A DNA stretch of 53,994 bases, from positions 1 to 53,994 of the forward strand of contig JAJRUM010000071.1 of the NCBI GenBank assembly GCA_024277815.1, read 5' to 3'. The stretch comes from Gammaproteobacteria bacterium (GTDB lineage: Bacteria > Pseudomonadota > Gammaproteobacteria > Xanthomonadales > SZUA-36). Within the stretch, counting starts at the first letter, position 1; each line of letters opens with the position of its first letter. A model generated the notes under the pieces. It was not told the origin of the DNA. It did no database searches and saw only the letters and a program-made list of their open reading frames with translations. Shown in pieces: positions 7,991 to 15,506 of this stretch. Made by a program: the position numbers and the translations under genes.

Positions 7991-9119
7991 CCCGATATTG
8001 ACGCCCGCCGAACTGCTTGAACTGCGCCAGCGGTTGGATGAGATTGATACCGGCATCATCGACCTGATCGCGGAGCGCCAGGCAGTGGTTACCACCATTG
8101 CCGAACACAAATTGAAGACCGGCTTGCCATTGCGCCACTACGAGCGTGAGCGTGAAGTGATCGATCGTGGCATGGCTCGCGCTGAATCTCTGGGGCTTCC
8201 CGGCTCTGTGGCACGTGACATACTTGAGACCCTGATTCATCATTCATTGAGCAACCAGGAAACGCACAAGCTGGTGCAGTCGGATCACGGCCAGGGGCAG
8301 CGGGCACTGGTGATCGGTGGCCTCGGGCGGATGGGCGTGTGGATGTCACGTTACCTGGACATGGTCGGTTACAGCGTTGATGTCGCCGACAGTGCTGCGG
8401 GCGACACCCCTTTTTCCCGGATTGAAAACTGGCAATCGGCGGTCAATGACTACAATGTGATTGTCGTTGCTGTTCCGCTGCGGCCCAGCAATGATATTTT
8501 GCTGCAACTGGCGGAGATAAAACCCACGTGCCTGGTCTTCGATATCGGCTCATTGAAAAGCCCGATGCGTGAAGGCCTGGACGCGATGCGTAATAACGGT
8601 TGCCGCGTGTGTTCGGTACACCCGATGTTTGGCCCGGATGAGGTCGGTCTGTCGGGGCGCCATATCCTGTTTGTTGATGTGGGTGACAGCAAAGCAGTGA
8701 AGGAAGCCAGGGCATTGTTCTCGCACACGGCGGCTGATTGTGTTGAGCTGAGCCTTGAAGAGCATGATGAGGTGATGGCATGGGTGCTGGGATTGTCACA
8801 CCTGGTTAACATCGCGTTTGCCGGAGCGCTGGCCGCAAGTGGGGAGGCCGTACCGCTGTTGAAGAAGATATCCAGTTCGACGTTCAGTGCGCAACTCAAT
8901 GTTGCCACCCAGGTCGTGAGTGAAAATCCGCATCTGTACTATGAAATCCAGCAGGGCAATGACAATACTGCCGAGGTCAGCCGGCAATTCCGTAAAGTAC
9001 TGGATGAACTGGTATCTTCCGTGGTTGAGAATGACGAAACTGTGTTCACGCGTTATATGGCCGCTGCCAAGCAGCGCCTGGCGACAGAAAAAAGTGACAC
9101 GGGTATCGGCCGGCGATGA
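7980..9119 (+). CDS. tyrA: Bifunctional chorismate mutase / prephenate dehydrogenase (T-protein, 379 aa)
   Basis: It converts chorismate to prephenate and then to 4-hydroxyphenylpyruvate in tyrosine biosynthesis. An AroQ-type helical mutase domain (about 1-95, [20 protein letters not shown]) is followed by an NAD-binding prephenate dehydrogenase ([13 protein letters not shown] near 105; HPMFGPD). Size and domain order match E. coli TyrA (373 aa). The ATG at 7980 lies inside the tyrS 3' end, pointing to translational coupling; this pairs tyrosine synthesis with tyrosine charging. The stop overlaps the next start by four bases (ATGA). Confidence 0.94.
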   Translation: MSNSPILTPAELLELRQRLDEIDTGIIDLIAERQAVVTTIAEHKLKTGLPLRHYEREREVIDRGMARAESLGLPGSVARDILETLIHHSLSNQETHKLVQSDHGQGQRALVIGGLGRMGVWMSRYLDMVGYSVDVADSAAGDTPFSRIENWQSAVNDYNVIVVAVPLRPSNDILLQLAEIKPTCLVFDIGSLKSPMREGLDAMRNNGCRVCSVHPMFGPDEVGLSGRHILFVDVGDSKAVKEARALFSHTAADCVELSLEEHDEVMAWVLGLSHLVNIAFAGALAASGEAVPLLKKISSSTFSAQLNVATQVVSENPHLYYEIQQGNDNTAEVSRQFRKVLDELVSSVVENDETVFTRYMAAAKQRLATEKSDTGIGRR

Positions 9120-9616
9120 AAAAGCTGGCCGATATAGACTGGGAGAACTGGCAGGCCACTGATCCGGCGACGCTGGTGTTTGTGATACGTGACGGCCGGG
9201 TATTGTTGATCAACAAGAAGACCGGGCTCGGCAAAGGCAAGATCAACGGCCCCGGTGGCAAGGTGGAAAAGGGCGAGACCCCGCGGGACTGTGCTGTCAG
9301 GGAATGCCAGGAAGAACTGGGGATTACCGTTTCCAACCTGCAGTATTGTGGCCAGCACCGTTTTCAGTTTGTTGGTGGCTACTCCATACATGTTTGGGTC
9401 TACCGCACAGAAGATTACGCCGGTGTGCCGACGGAGTCGGCCGAAGCAAAGCCGCTGTGGGTATCGGTTGATGAAATCCCTTACGAGCAGATGTGGGAGG
9501 ATGACCGCATCTGGATACCGATGATGTTGCGCGGCGAGCGTTTCCTGGGTCGCTGGATATTTGATGGCGACAAGATGCTCGATTATGAATTACTACCGGA
9601 TGACGGACATGAATAA
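9116..9616 (+). CDS. Nudix hydrolase, MTH1/MutT-like (166 aa)
   Basis: This is a small cytosolic pyrophosphohydrolase. The complete Nudix box runs from G48 to I70 (G-x5-E54-x7-R62-E-x2-E66-E67-x-G-I). The flanking sequence (LVFVIRDGRVLLINKKTGLGKGKI; WEDDRIWIPMML) resembles the MTH1/NUDT1-type branch that clears oxidised purine nucleoside triphosphates, so a nucleotide-pool sanitising role is likely, but substrates vary in this family. It overlaps tyrA by four bases (ATGA). Confidence 0.88.
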   Translation: MKKLADIDWENWQATDPATLVFVIRDGRVLLINKKTGLGKGKINGPGGKVEKGETPRDCAVRECQEELGITVSNLQYCGQHRFQFVGGYSIHVWVYRTEDYAGVPTESAEAKPLWVSVDEIPYEQMWEDDRIWIPMMLRGERFLGRWIFDGDKMLDYELLPDDGHE

Positions 9617-9634
9617 CACCCACTGGAACTCACT

Positions 9635-10855
9635 ATGAAATTGCTGAAAGTTTTCATCACCATAAGCCTGGCCTTGTCAGGGACTTCACTGCAGGCAGAT
9701 CCTCCGAACAGCAAAGAACTGGCGCATCAGATTGCACACGATTACCTGATTACCGACACGCATATTGATGTGCCCTATCGCCTGCAGGAAAAATGGGTCG
9801 ATGTCACCCGCCGGACCGATGGCGGTGATTTTGACTACCCAAGGGCAAAGCAGGGTGGGCTGAACCTGCCATTTATGTCTGTCTACACGCCGGCAGACAT
9901 GGAAACTGAAGCTGGCGATGCCAGCGAAAATTACAAATTGGCCAACCAGTTGATTGATTCCGTTGAGGCATTGGCCGCCCGTGCACCACAAAAGTTCATG
10001 CTGGTGCGCTCGGTGTCAGACGTTGAAAAAGCCATGCAAAGCGGGCGTATTGGCCTGGCCATGGGTATGGAGAATGGTTCGCCGATCAACCACAAGCTGG
10101 AAAACATCCAGTTTTTCGCTGACCGGGGTATCAGCTATATCACGCTGGCACATGGGTTGAGCAATCATATTTCCGATTCCTCTTATGACGATAACCACCA
10201 GTGGAATGGCCTGAGCTCGTTTGGCAGGGAAGTCGTTGCCGAGATGAACCGCGTTGGCGTCATGATCGACATCTCGCATGTGTCTGACCAGGCTTTTTAC
10301 CAGGTTATTGAACTCAGCAAGGCGCCGGTGATCGCATCGCACTCTTCCCCGCGCCACTTTACCCCTGGCTGGGAGCGCAATATGAGTGATGACATGATCA
10401 GGGCGCTGGCAAAGAATGGTGGTGTAATCCAGATCACTTTTGGTTCGGGGTTTCTGCGCCAGCAAGCCAGAGAGTGGTATGACCTAATGGATCAGCAACG
10501 CTCTGCCTATCTGGAGGCCAATGGTTTTGTAGAGGACAGTAAAGAAGCCAGCCAGTTCCTGAAAGACTACCGGGTTCAGCACCCTTACCCTTTTGCCACG
10601 CTTGATGATGTGGTGGCGAGTTTTGAGCATGTGATTAACCTGGTCGGTGCTGAACATGTGGGTATTGGATCAGATTTTGATGGTGTGGGGGACAGCCTGC
10701 CCGAGGGTATGAAGGACGTTTCCTACTACCCGGCACTGATAGAAGAATTACTCAAACGCGAATACCCGGTTGATACGATACGGGCCATCATGGGTGGCAA
10801 CCTGCTGCGGGTCTGGGGTGAAGTGGAGGCACAGGCACAAAAAACCATGCCATGA
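9635..10855 (+). CDS. Exported membrane dipeptidase, peptidase family M19 (406 aa)
   Basis: This is a renal-dipeptidase-type zinc hydrolase of the amidohydrolase fold, cutting dipeptides in the periplasm or at its membrane. A signal peptide (MKLLKVFITISLALSGTSLQA, cleavage about 21/22) is followed by the metal-binding HxD at H43 and D45 (TDTHIDVPYR), MGMENGSPI with the bridging Glu, VMIDISHVSD, IASHSSPRH and GIGSDFDGVGD. It lies 18 bases after the Nudix gene, and its TGA overlaps the next ATG. Physiological substrates are not evident. Confidence 0.9.
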   Translation: MKLLKVFITISLALSGTSLQADPPNSKELAHQIAHDYLITDTHIDVPYRLQEKWVDVTRRTDGGDFDYPRAKQGGLNLPFMSVYTPADMETEAGDASENYKLANQLIDSVEALAARAPQKFMLVRSVSDVEKAMQSGRIGLAMGMENGSPINHKLENIQFFADRGISYITLAHGLSNHISDSSYDDNHQWNGLSSFGREVVAEMNRVGVMIDISHVSDQAFYQVIELSKAPVIASHSSPRHFTPGWERNMSDDMIRALAKNGGVIQITFGSGFLRQQAREWYDLMDQQRSAYLEANGFVEDSKEASQFLKDYRVQHPYPFATLDDVVASFEHVINLVGAEHVGIGSDFDGVGDSLPEGMKDVSYYPALIEELLKREYPVDTIRAIMGGNLLRVWGEVEAQAQKTMP

Positions 10856-11643
10856 CCGCTTATATAGCCGTTGCGCTTGCTGCGCTGGTTGCCGCTGGCC
10901 TGACACTGTACTCAGGGTTCGGGCTGGGAACGTTATTACTTCCTGTGTTTGCATTGTTTTTCCCGGCCGAAGTGGCCGTGGTGGCGACCGCCATGGTGCA
11001 TGGTGCCAACAACGTGTTCAAGGTATTCCTGCTTGGCCGGCACGCTGACCGGGAGGTGGTACTGAAATTTGGGTTGCCAGCAATTGTTGCTGCAATTTTG
11101 GGCGCAATGGCACTGGGATGGATCGCACAGTCAGGTTCTGGCACTACCGTTGAGCTTGGCGGTAAAGCCTATTTTGAAATTGTACCGGTCAAGATGGTGA
11201 TTGGCCTGCTGATGATTATCTTTGCGTTGTTTGAGTTGCTGCCACGCTTGCGTTCACTTCAGTTTGAGCGCCGCTATTTGCCATTGGGCGGTCTTCTATC
11301 CGGGTTTTTTGGTGGGCTGTCCGGCCACCAGGGCGCACTGCGATCCGCGTTTCTTGCCAAGGCCGGCTTGAATACGCAACGATTTGTTGGCAGCAATGCC
11401 GTCATTGGCTTCCTGGTGGACCTGACGCGGCTCTCTGTCTATGCAGCCCTATTCACCACCGCCGGTGGTCATTTGACTGAATTCAATGGCTGGCTGCTGG
11501 TGGTAGTTGGCGCACTCGCTGCCTTTTGCGGGGTTTTGCTGGGTAAAAAATTTCTGCGAAAAGTTACCATGACCAGTATTCAGCGATTGGTCGGTCTGCT
11601 TCTGTTTGGGGTCGGTATAGCACTGGTTGCAGGTCTGCTTTAG
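10852..11643 (+). CDS. TSUP/TauE-SafE family membrane permease (263 aa)
   Basis: This is a polytopic inner-membrane protein with about eight hydrophobic segments and the two-half architecture of TSUP transporters (YSGFGLGTLLLPVFALFFP near the start; GGLLSGFFGGLSGHQGALRSAF in the second half). Characterised family members export sulfite, sulfoacetate or related C2/sulfur anions; the substrate here is not known. It overlaps the dipeptidase gene by four bases and ends convergently with the DUF3501 gene, where the two stop codons overlap. Confidence 0.87.
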   Translation: MTAYIAVALAALVAAGLTLYSGFGLGTLLLPVFALFFPAEVAVVATAMVHGANNVFKVFLLGRHADREVVLKFGLPAIVAAILGAMALGWIAQSGSGTTVELGGKAYFEIVPVKMVIGLLMIIFALFELLPRLRSLQFERRYLPLGGLLSGFFGGLSGHQGALRSAFLAKAGLNTQRFVGSNAVIGFLVDLTRLSVYAALFTTAGGHLTEFNGWLLVVVGALAAFCGVLLGKKFLRKVTMTSIQRLVGLLLFGVGIALVAGLL

Positions 11644-12233
11644 CCGCTAAGATCTTTCAGCAAAGCCTGCTTTGTTTCCTGTGACACGGTCGTTGTATGG
11701 GTGTAGAACTTATGGCTTGAGCCCATCCGTAGTTCAACACCATTCCGCAATGCTGCAATCGTGTCCGGTTCCAGTTCAAAACGCATGAAATGTACCGCTG
11801 AGGTTTTTTCGGCATTGCTGCGTTCAAGGTCTTCATTGGCGATGGCATAGGCCGGATCAAAGCCCTCGACCTGTACCCAAATCAAATCCTCAATACCCCG
11901 GAGCAGGGCCAGTTGGCGTTTACGTTCTTCGACATCCTGGTACTCCAGCATGGCGGTTGCTTTCAGGTTTTTGCCATCAGGAATAAGCGGGTTGTATACG
12001 TTGAGCTCGTCTTCGATACCTGTGGCCTCGAAGGTCTTTTCAATACGCAGCATTTCCTGAATCTGGTACTGGACCGTCAGGCGGTTCTCAAAATACAGGT
12101 GTAAATATCGACCGATGGATACCCGGCGATTCTTCTTGTGTGCGATAACACTGGTACGGAAGTCTTCGCGTTGCTCGGCGTATTGTTCCAGACTCATCAG
12201 GTCTGAACGTGTCAGGGGTTCGGTCGTATTCAT
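11640..12233 (-). CDS. DUF3501 family protein (197 aa)
   Basis: This is a soluble protein without signal or membrane segment, recognised as the DUF3501 family (SLEQYAEQREDFRTSVIAHKKNRRVSIG; LYFENRLTVQYQIQEMLRIEK; LIPDGKNLKATAMLEY). Function is unknown. In many Proteobacteria it is linked to exactly the two genes found upstream here, a two-cluster Fe-S/CCG-domain protein and rubrerythrin, which suggests a shared oxidative-stress or redox role. Its ATG overlaps the stop of the Fe-S gene (ATGA). Confidence 0.85.
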   Translation of the reverse strand: MNTTEPLTRSDLMSLEQYAEQREDFRTSVIAHKKNRRVSIGRYLHLYFENRLTVQYQIQEMLRIEKTFEATGIEDELNVYNPLIPDGKNLKATAMLEYQDVEERKRQLALLRGIEDLIWVQVEGFDPAYAIANEDLERSNAEKTSAVHFMRFELEPDTIAALRNGVELRMGSSHKFYTHTTTVSQETKQALLKDLSG

Positions 12234-13576
12234 ATTCCGTAAGCCTTTCTCAGCAATGACAAGGGGTTGGTTTCAGCATGCTTCAGTTCCAGTCCGTCGG
12301 CGATCTGAGTGGCTGCCATGGGGCAATCAGAGACCAGGTAGTCGGCCTGCATTTTTTCTGCACGGGAAATGACAGGCCGGGCAATCTTTTGTGACTTTGC
12401 ATAGCTGTTGTTGCGTACGCCGTAAGTGCCGTCATGGCCGGAGCAGCGTTCAATAGCGTTGATTTCTGTGCCGGGTACCAGCGACAGGATCTGTTTGGTT
12501 TTCGGGCCGATGTTCTGTACCCGCTGGTGGCAGGGTACGTGCCATGCCACAGTGCCGAGCGGTTGGTGAAAGTCTGTCCTGAATAATTCTGCCTTATGCC
12601 GGTGCAGCAGGTATTCGAAAGGGTCAAAGATGTGCTGTTTAACCTTTAGTACGTCCTCATCAGCAGGAAACATCAATGGCAGTTCCTGCTTGAACATCAG
12701 CACACAGGAAGGCACAGCGGCAACGATGTCCCAGCCTTCATCAATTAGTTTGACCAGTTGCGGGATATTTTTTTCTTTGTACTTCTGAACGGTTTTAAGG
12801 TCGCCCTGCTCAAGCTTGGGCATGCCACAACAGGATTCCTTTTCGGTCAGCCTTACCGGTATGCCGTTGTGCTCGAATACAGCTACAAGGTCTTCGCCAA
12901 TACCGGGTTCATTGAAGTTGCAATAGCAGGTGGCGAACAGGGCAGCGCGACCCCGGGTTGGCCCGGCAACGGTTGTTTGAATGCTCCGGGGCTGATGGTT
13001 GCTGAGCCGTTTTCTGAGTGTGGCACGATGGAAATCCGGTAATTCCGCAGCGGGGTGTATGTCCAGCATTTTTGCCGCAGCTTTGCGCATGGCGGGACTT
13101 TTATTCGCTGCGTTGATGACCTGGTTCAGGACGGGCAGACTGGCAATTTTGCCGTTCAGCGTGGTGTTGCTGATCAGCTTGTGGCTGAGTTTGCGTTCAC
13201 CTTTCCCGAACTGGATCGCTTTGGCCCTGAGCATCAGGTGTGGAAAATCGATATTCCATTCGTGGGGCGGAACGTACGGACATTTGACCTGGTAGCAAAG
13301 GTCACAAAGAAAGCATTCATCAACCACTTTCCAGTAGTCAGATCTGGCCACACCATCTACTTCGAAGGTGTCTGACTCATCCACCAGGTCAAACAGTGTC
13401 GGAAATGCATCACATAGGGAAACGCAGCGCCGGCAACCGTGGCAGATGTCGTAGACCCGCTCCAACTCTTCGAACAAGGGTGTTTCATTGTAGAAATCCG
13501 GGTTTTGCCAATCCAGAGGGTGCCGTGTCGGTGCTTCGAGGCTGCCTTCACGTGGAGATGTTGGTGATTTACTCAT
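12230..13576 (-). CDS. Fe-S oxidoreductase with two [4Fe-4S] motifs and CCG domains (GlpC/HdrD-like, 448 aa)
   Basis: This is a heterodisulfide-reductase-related electron-transfer protein. Two ferredoxin-type clusters are predicted at C45/C48/C51/C55 (CHGCRRCVSLC) and C88/C91/C94/C99 (CFLCDLCYQVKC). Two cysteine-rich CCG domains follow (TCYCNFNEPG ... KESCCGMPK; HVPCHQRVQ ... ERCSGHDGTYG). The ATG at 13576 with an upstream GGAAA is preferred over a TTG start at 13597. It is coupled to DUF3501 downstream, while rubrerythrin lies upstream across a terminator. The redox partner is unknown; GlpC-type glycerol-3-phosphate chemistry is unlikely because GlpA/GlpB are absent. Confidence 0.85.
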   Translation of the reverse strand: MSKSPTSPREGSLEAPTRHPLDWQNPDFYNETPLFEELERVYDICHGCRRCVSLCDAFPTLFDLVDESDTFEVDGVARSDYWKVVDECFLCDLCYQVKCPYVPPHEWNIDFPHLMLRAKAIQFGKGERKLSHKLISNTTLNGKIASLPVLNQVINAANKSPAMRKAAAKMLDIHPAAELPDFHRATLRKRLSNHQPRSIQTTVAGPTRGRAALFATCYCNFNEPGIGEDLVAVFEHNGIPVRLTEKESCCGMPKLEQGDLKTVQKYKEKNIPQLVKLIDEGWDIVAAVPSCVLMFKQELPLMFPADEDVLKVKQHIFDPFEYLLHRHKAELFRTDFHQPLGTVAWHVPCHQRVQNIGPKTKQILSLVPGTEINAIERCSGHDGTYGVRNNSYAKSQKIARPVISRAEKMQADYLVSDCPMAATQIADGLELKHAETNPLSLLRKAYGI

Positions 13577-13597
13577 AACGGCGTATTTCCAGGGCAA

Positions 13598-13622
13598 AAA
13601 AAGGGGCGCTGGTGCGCCCCTT
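13598..13622 (-). terminator. Rho-independent terminator between rubrerythrin and the Fe-S gene
   Basis: On the minus strand GGGGCGC-ACCA-GCGCCCC is followed by seven T. A second, less perfect hairpin (AAAGCAAC/GTTGCTTT, about 13628-13656) starts at the rubrerythrin stop. Read-through from rubrerythrin into the Fe-S gene should therefore be attenuated. Confidence 0.7.
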
Positions 13623-13654
13623 CAAGATAAAAGCAACTGGGGGGACGGTTGCTT

Positions 13655-14071
13655 TTAGTCTAGATCATCCAGTGCTTTCTGGAAACGGTTGGCGTGTGAG
13701 CGTTCCGCCTTGCCCAGGGTTTCAAACCAGTCGGCAATTTCATCGAAACCTTCTTCACGTGCGGAACTGGCCATGCCCGGGTACATGTCTGTGTACTCGT
13801 GTGTCTCACCTGCAATGGCGGCCTTGAGATTGTCACCGGTGGCACCGATGGGTAAGCCGGTTGCCGGATCGCCTGTTTCCTCAAGGTACTCGAGGTGGCC
13901 ATGAGCATGCCCTGTTTAGCCTTCTGCGGTTGAGCGGAACACCGTAGCAACATCGTTGTAGCCTTCGATGTCTGCTTTTTGTGCGAAGTACAGATAGCGA
14001 CGGTTGGCCTGGGACTCACCGGCAAAGGCGTCTTTCAGATTCTGTTCAGTTTTGCTGCCTTTCAATGACAT
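13655..14071 (-). pseudogene. Rubrerythrin with an in-frame TAA at codon 52
   Basis: Rubrerythrins are ferritin-like diiron peroxide-scavenging proteins. Translation from ATG 14071 gives a clean family sequence (FAGESQANRRYLYFAQKAD; VFRSTAEG), then TAA at 13918-13916, then uninterrupted family sequence in the same frame to a normal stop ([41 protein letters not shown]). The stop replaces the Glu codon of the ExxH diiron ligand motif; GAA to TAA is a single substitution. The full reading would be 138 aa, the short form lacking a C-terminal rubredoxin domain. No in-frame restart lies near the stop. It is either a recent nonsense pseudogene or a base-call error. Confidence 0.85.
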
Positions 14072-14229
14072 GTTGCGCTTCCTCTGTTGTCAGTTTTAAA
14101 ACTCATGGGATACACCTAAAGCATAGTTGTTGAAACCTTATTGGTGAAATTGATTTTTACAATCGTTTCGATAGGCAACATCAATGGAGTGGGGTAGCAT
14201 AGGTTTTTTACCGGGCTTACGGAAAAGTT

Positions 14230-14709
14230 ATGCAACGACTGATCACGCTGGCTGTTTTTCTATTAATTGTAGTGGTGGCGGCAGCGGTGGGTGGCCAGTT
14301 TGTCGGTGGCGACTGGTATCAGGCGATGAATCAGCCTGCCTGGAACCCGCCGGCGGGGGTGATGGCATCCGCTTGGGCGGTGATGTACGTGCTGATGGCC
14401 GTGTCTGCATGGCTGGTGTGGGACAGCATGCGTGGACTGGCACAGGCAGCCCTGAGTTGGTGGGGCCTGCAACTGTCGCTGAGTATTGCCTGGTCATGGA
14501 CATTTTTCGGTTTGCACCGCGTTGGCTGGTCGATGGCGGTCGTGGCCCTGTGGGTGTTGGCCGCGTTGATAACGGCGAGATCGTTCAGGCCGGTCAGGTT
14601 TGAGGCATTTGGCCTGATGCTGGCCGTGGCTGGTTGGCTGTTGTTTATGTTGGCTCTCAACTTCAGCCAGTGGCTGATCAACGGCGGTGGCCTGGGTTCA
14701 CTTATTTGA
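14230..14709 (+). CDS. tspO: TspO/MBR family tryptophan-rich sensory protein (159 aa)
   Basis: This is a small five-helix membrane protein of the bacterial TspO / mitochondrial translocator family, which binds porphyrins and influences tetrapyrrole and stress responses. Family marks are NQPAWNPPAGVMASAWAVMYVLMAVSAWLVW in the first third, AWSWTFFGLHR and LNFSQWLINGG at the C-terminus. The length matches the family (about 155-170 aa). It is divergent from rubrerythrin and separated from the next gene by a terminator. Confidence 0.9.
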   Translation: MQRLITLAVFLLIVVVAAAVGGQFVGGDWYQAMNQPAWNPPAGVMASAWAVMYVLMAVSAWLVWDSMRGLAQAALSWWGLQLSLSIAWSWTFFGLHRVGWSMAVVALWVLAALITARSFRPVRFEAFGLMLAVAGWLLFMLALNFSQWLINGGGLGSLI

Positions 14710-14752
14710 CACAGGTGTAACCTCTGGTGGTTTCGCATTACGGGAGCGTGGG

Positions 14753-14804
14753 GAGGTCCCGGATATTTGCTGCGCAAATTCCGGGATGACGGGGCCTCTT
14801 TTTT
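14753..14804 (+). terminator. Two-tier hairpin terminator between tspO and the methyltransferase gene
   Basis: The inner inverted repeat CCCGGATATTTGC-TGC-GCAAATTCCGGG (14758-14785) is enclosed by an outer stem GAGGTCCC/GGGGCCTC (14753-14760, 14791-14798) and followed by TTTTTTATT. It serves tspO on plus and can also fold for the convergent methyltransferase gene. The inner motif resembles dispersed hairpin repeats of proteobacterial genomes. Confidence 0.65.
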
Positions 14805-15420
14805 ATTGATGGCTCGCCGTACCCCAGTAGTTAAAACTTGCGGGCCTCCAGCCGGGCAGGTACATGGTTTGCATATCCATTGATTTGAGCCCGGATTGCT
14901 CGAGCAAGCCGGGAATGGGGCGGTTCAGGTGACAGCCGCCGCCGATTTTGCCCCATAACGGGTTTACCCTGTCCTGCCAGCGCTGAACACTTTTATCCGG
15001 TGCTCTGCCGTGTTCGCAAAAAATCAGCTTGCCGCCAGGTTTCAGGACCCGTCGTATTTCATCCAGTGCAGCGTGGGCATCGGGAATTGTGCACAGGGTA
15101 TAAGTCATCATGACCGTGTCGGCGCTGTTGTCATCGAGCGGTATGGCTTCGGCACCTGATTGGATGAACTCTGCATCCAGGTGGTGCCTGAGGGCACTTT
15201 TTTGTGCAATGGCCCACATTTCAGCGGATGGATCCAGGCCCCACAGGTGTTGTACTTTGTTAGCGTCATAGAACGGTATGTTCAGCCCGGAGCCTATGCC
15301 AATCTCCAGAACCCTGCCTTCGGCCAGTGGCACGACTTTTTCACGCTGCCGGGCCATTGGCTTCTGGCCACAGACAAAATGGATGACTTTTGGCAGCAAA
15401 TATTTCTCGTAAATACCCAT
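14803..15420 (-). CDS. Class I SAM-dependent methyltransferase (205 aa)
   Basis: This is a Rossmann-fold methyltransferase of the Methyltransf_11/METTL7-like type. Motif I VLEIGIGSGLNIPFYD binds SAM, an acidic WGLDPSAEM ends strand 2, and a post-I/motif IV region reads VMMTYTLCTIPD, with RRVLKPGGKLIFCEHGR after it. The family usually begins MG-YE-Y-LP, so ATG 15420 (MGIYEKYLLPKV) is chosen; an in-frame GTG at 15453 would add 11 residues. Substrate is unknown. It is divergent from the aromatic-CoA operon and shares with it the intergenic palindrome at 15465-15486. Confidence 0.8.
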   Translation of the reverse strand: MGIYEKYLLPKVIHFVCGQKPMARQREKVVPLAEGRVLEIGIGSGLNIPFYDANKVQHLWGLDPSAEMWAIAQKSALRHHLDAEFIQSGAEAIPLDDNSADTVMMTYTLCTIPDAHAALDEIRRVLKPGGKLIFCEHGRAPDKSVQRWQDRVNPLWGKIGGGCHLNRPIPGLLEQSGLKSMDMQTMYLPGWRPASFNYWGTASHQ

Positions 15421-15464
15421 CGGCCTGAGGATAGCATTTTCTTCCGGGTTCACAGCTATGTCAT

Positions 15465-15486
15465 ATTAGTTTAAACTTAAACTAAT
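15465..15486. promoter_or_regulatory. Perfect inverted-repeat operator, probably for the MarR regulator
   Basis: ATTAGTTTAA - AC - TTAAACTAAT: perfect 10-bp arms around a 2-bp centre, 21 bases upstream of the hydroxylase-fusion start and upstream of the divergent methyltransferase gene. Size and symmetry suit a MarR-type dimer, and a marR gene is second in the operon. A 20/22-identical copy occurs at 53819-53840. Confidence 0.7.
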
Positions 15487-15506
15487 TGTCTGGGCGGGGT
15501 CGAATA

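Noticed and set aside
13916..13918. Selenocysteine or other recoding at the rubrerythrin stop
   Set aside because: The codon is TAA, not TGA, and no recoding signal is evident; mutation or base-call error is simpler.
13660..14025. 121-aa open frame on minus over the rubrerythrin region
   Set aside because: It has no family similarity; another frame encodes rubrerythrin on both sides of one stop codon, so this ORF is a shadow.
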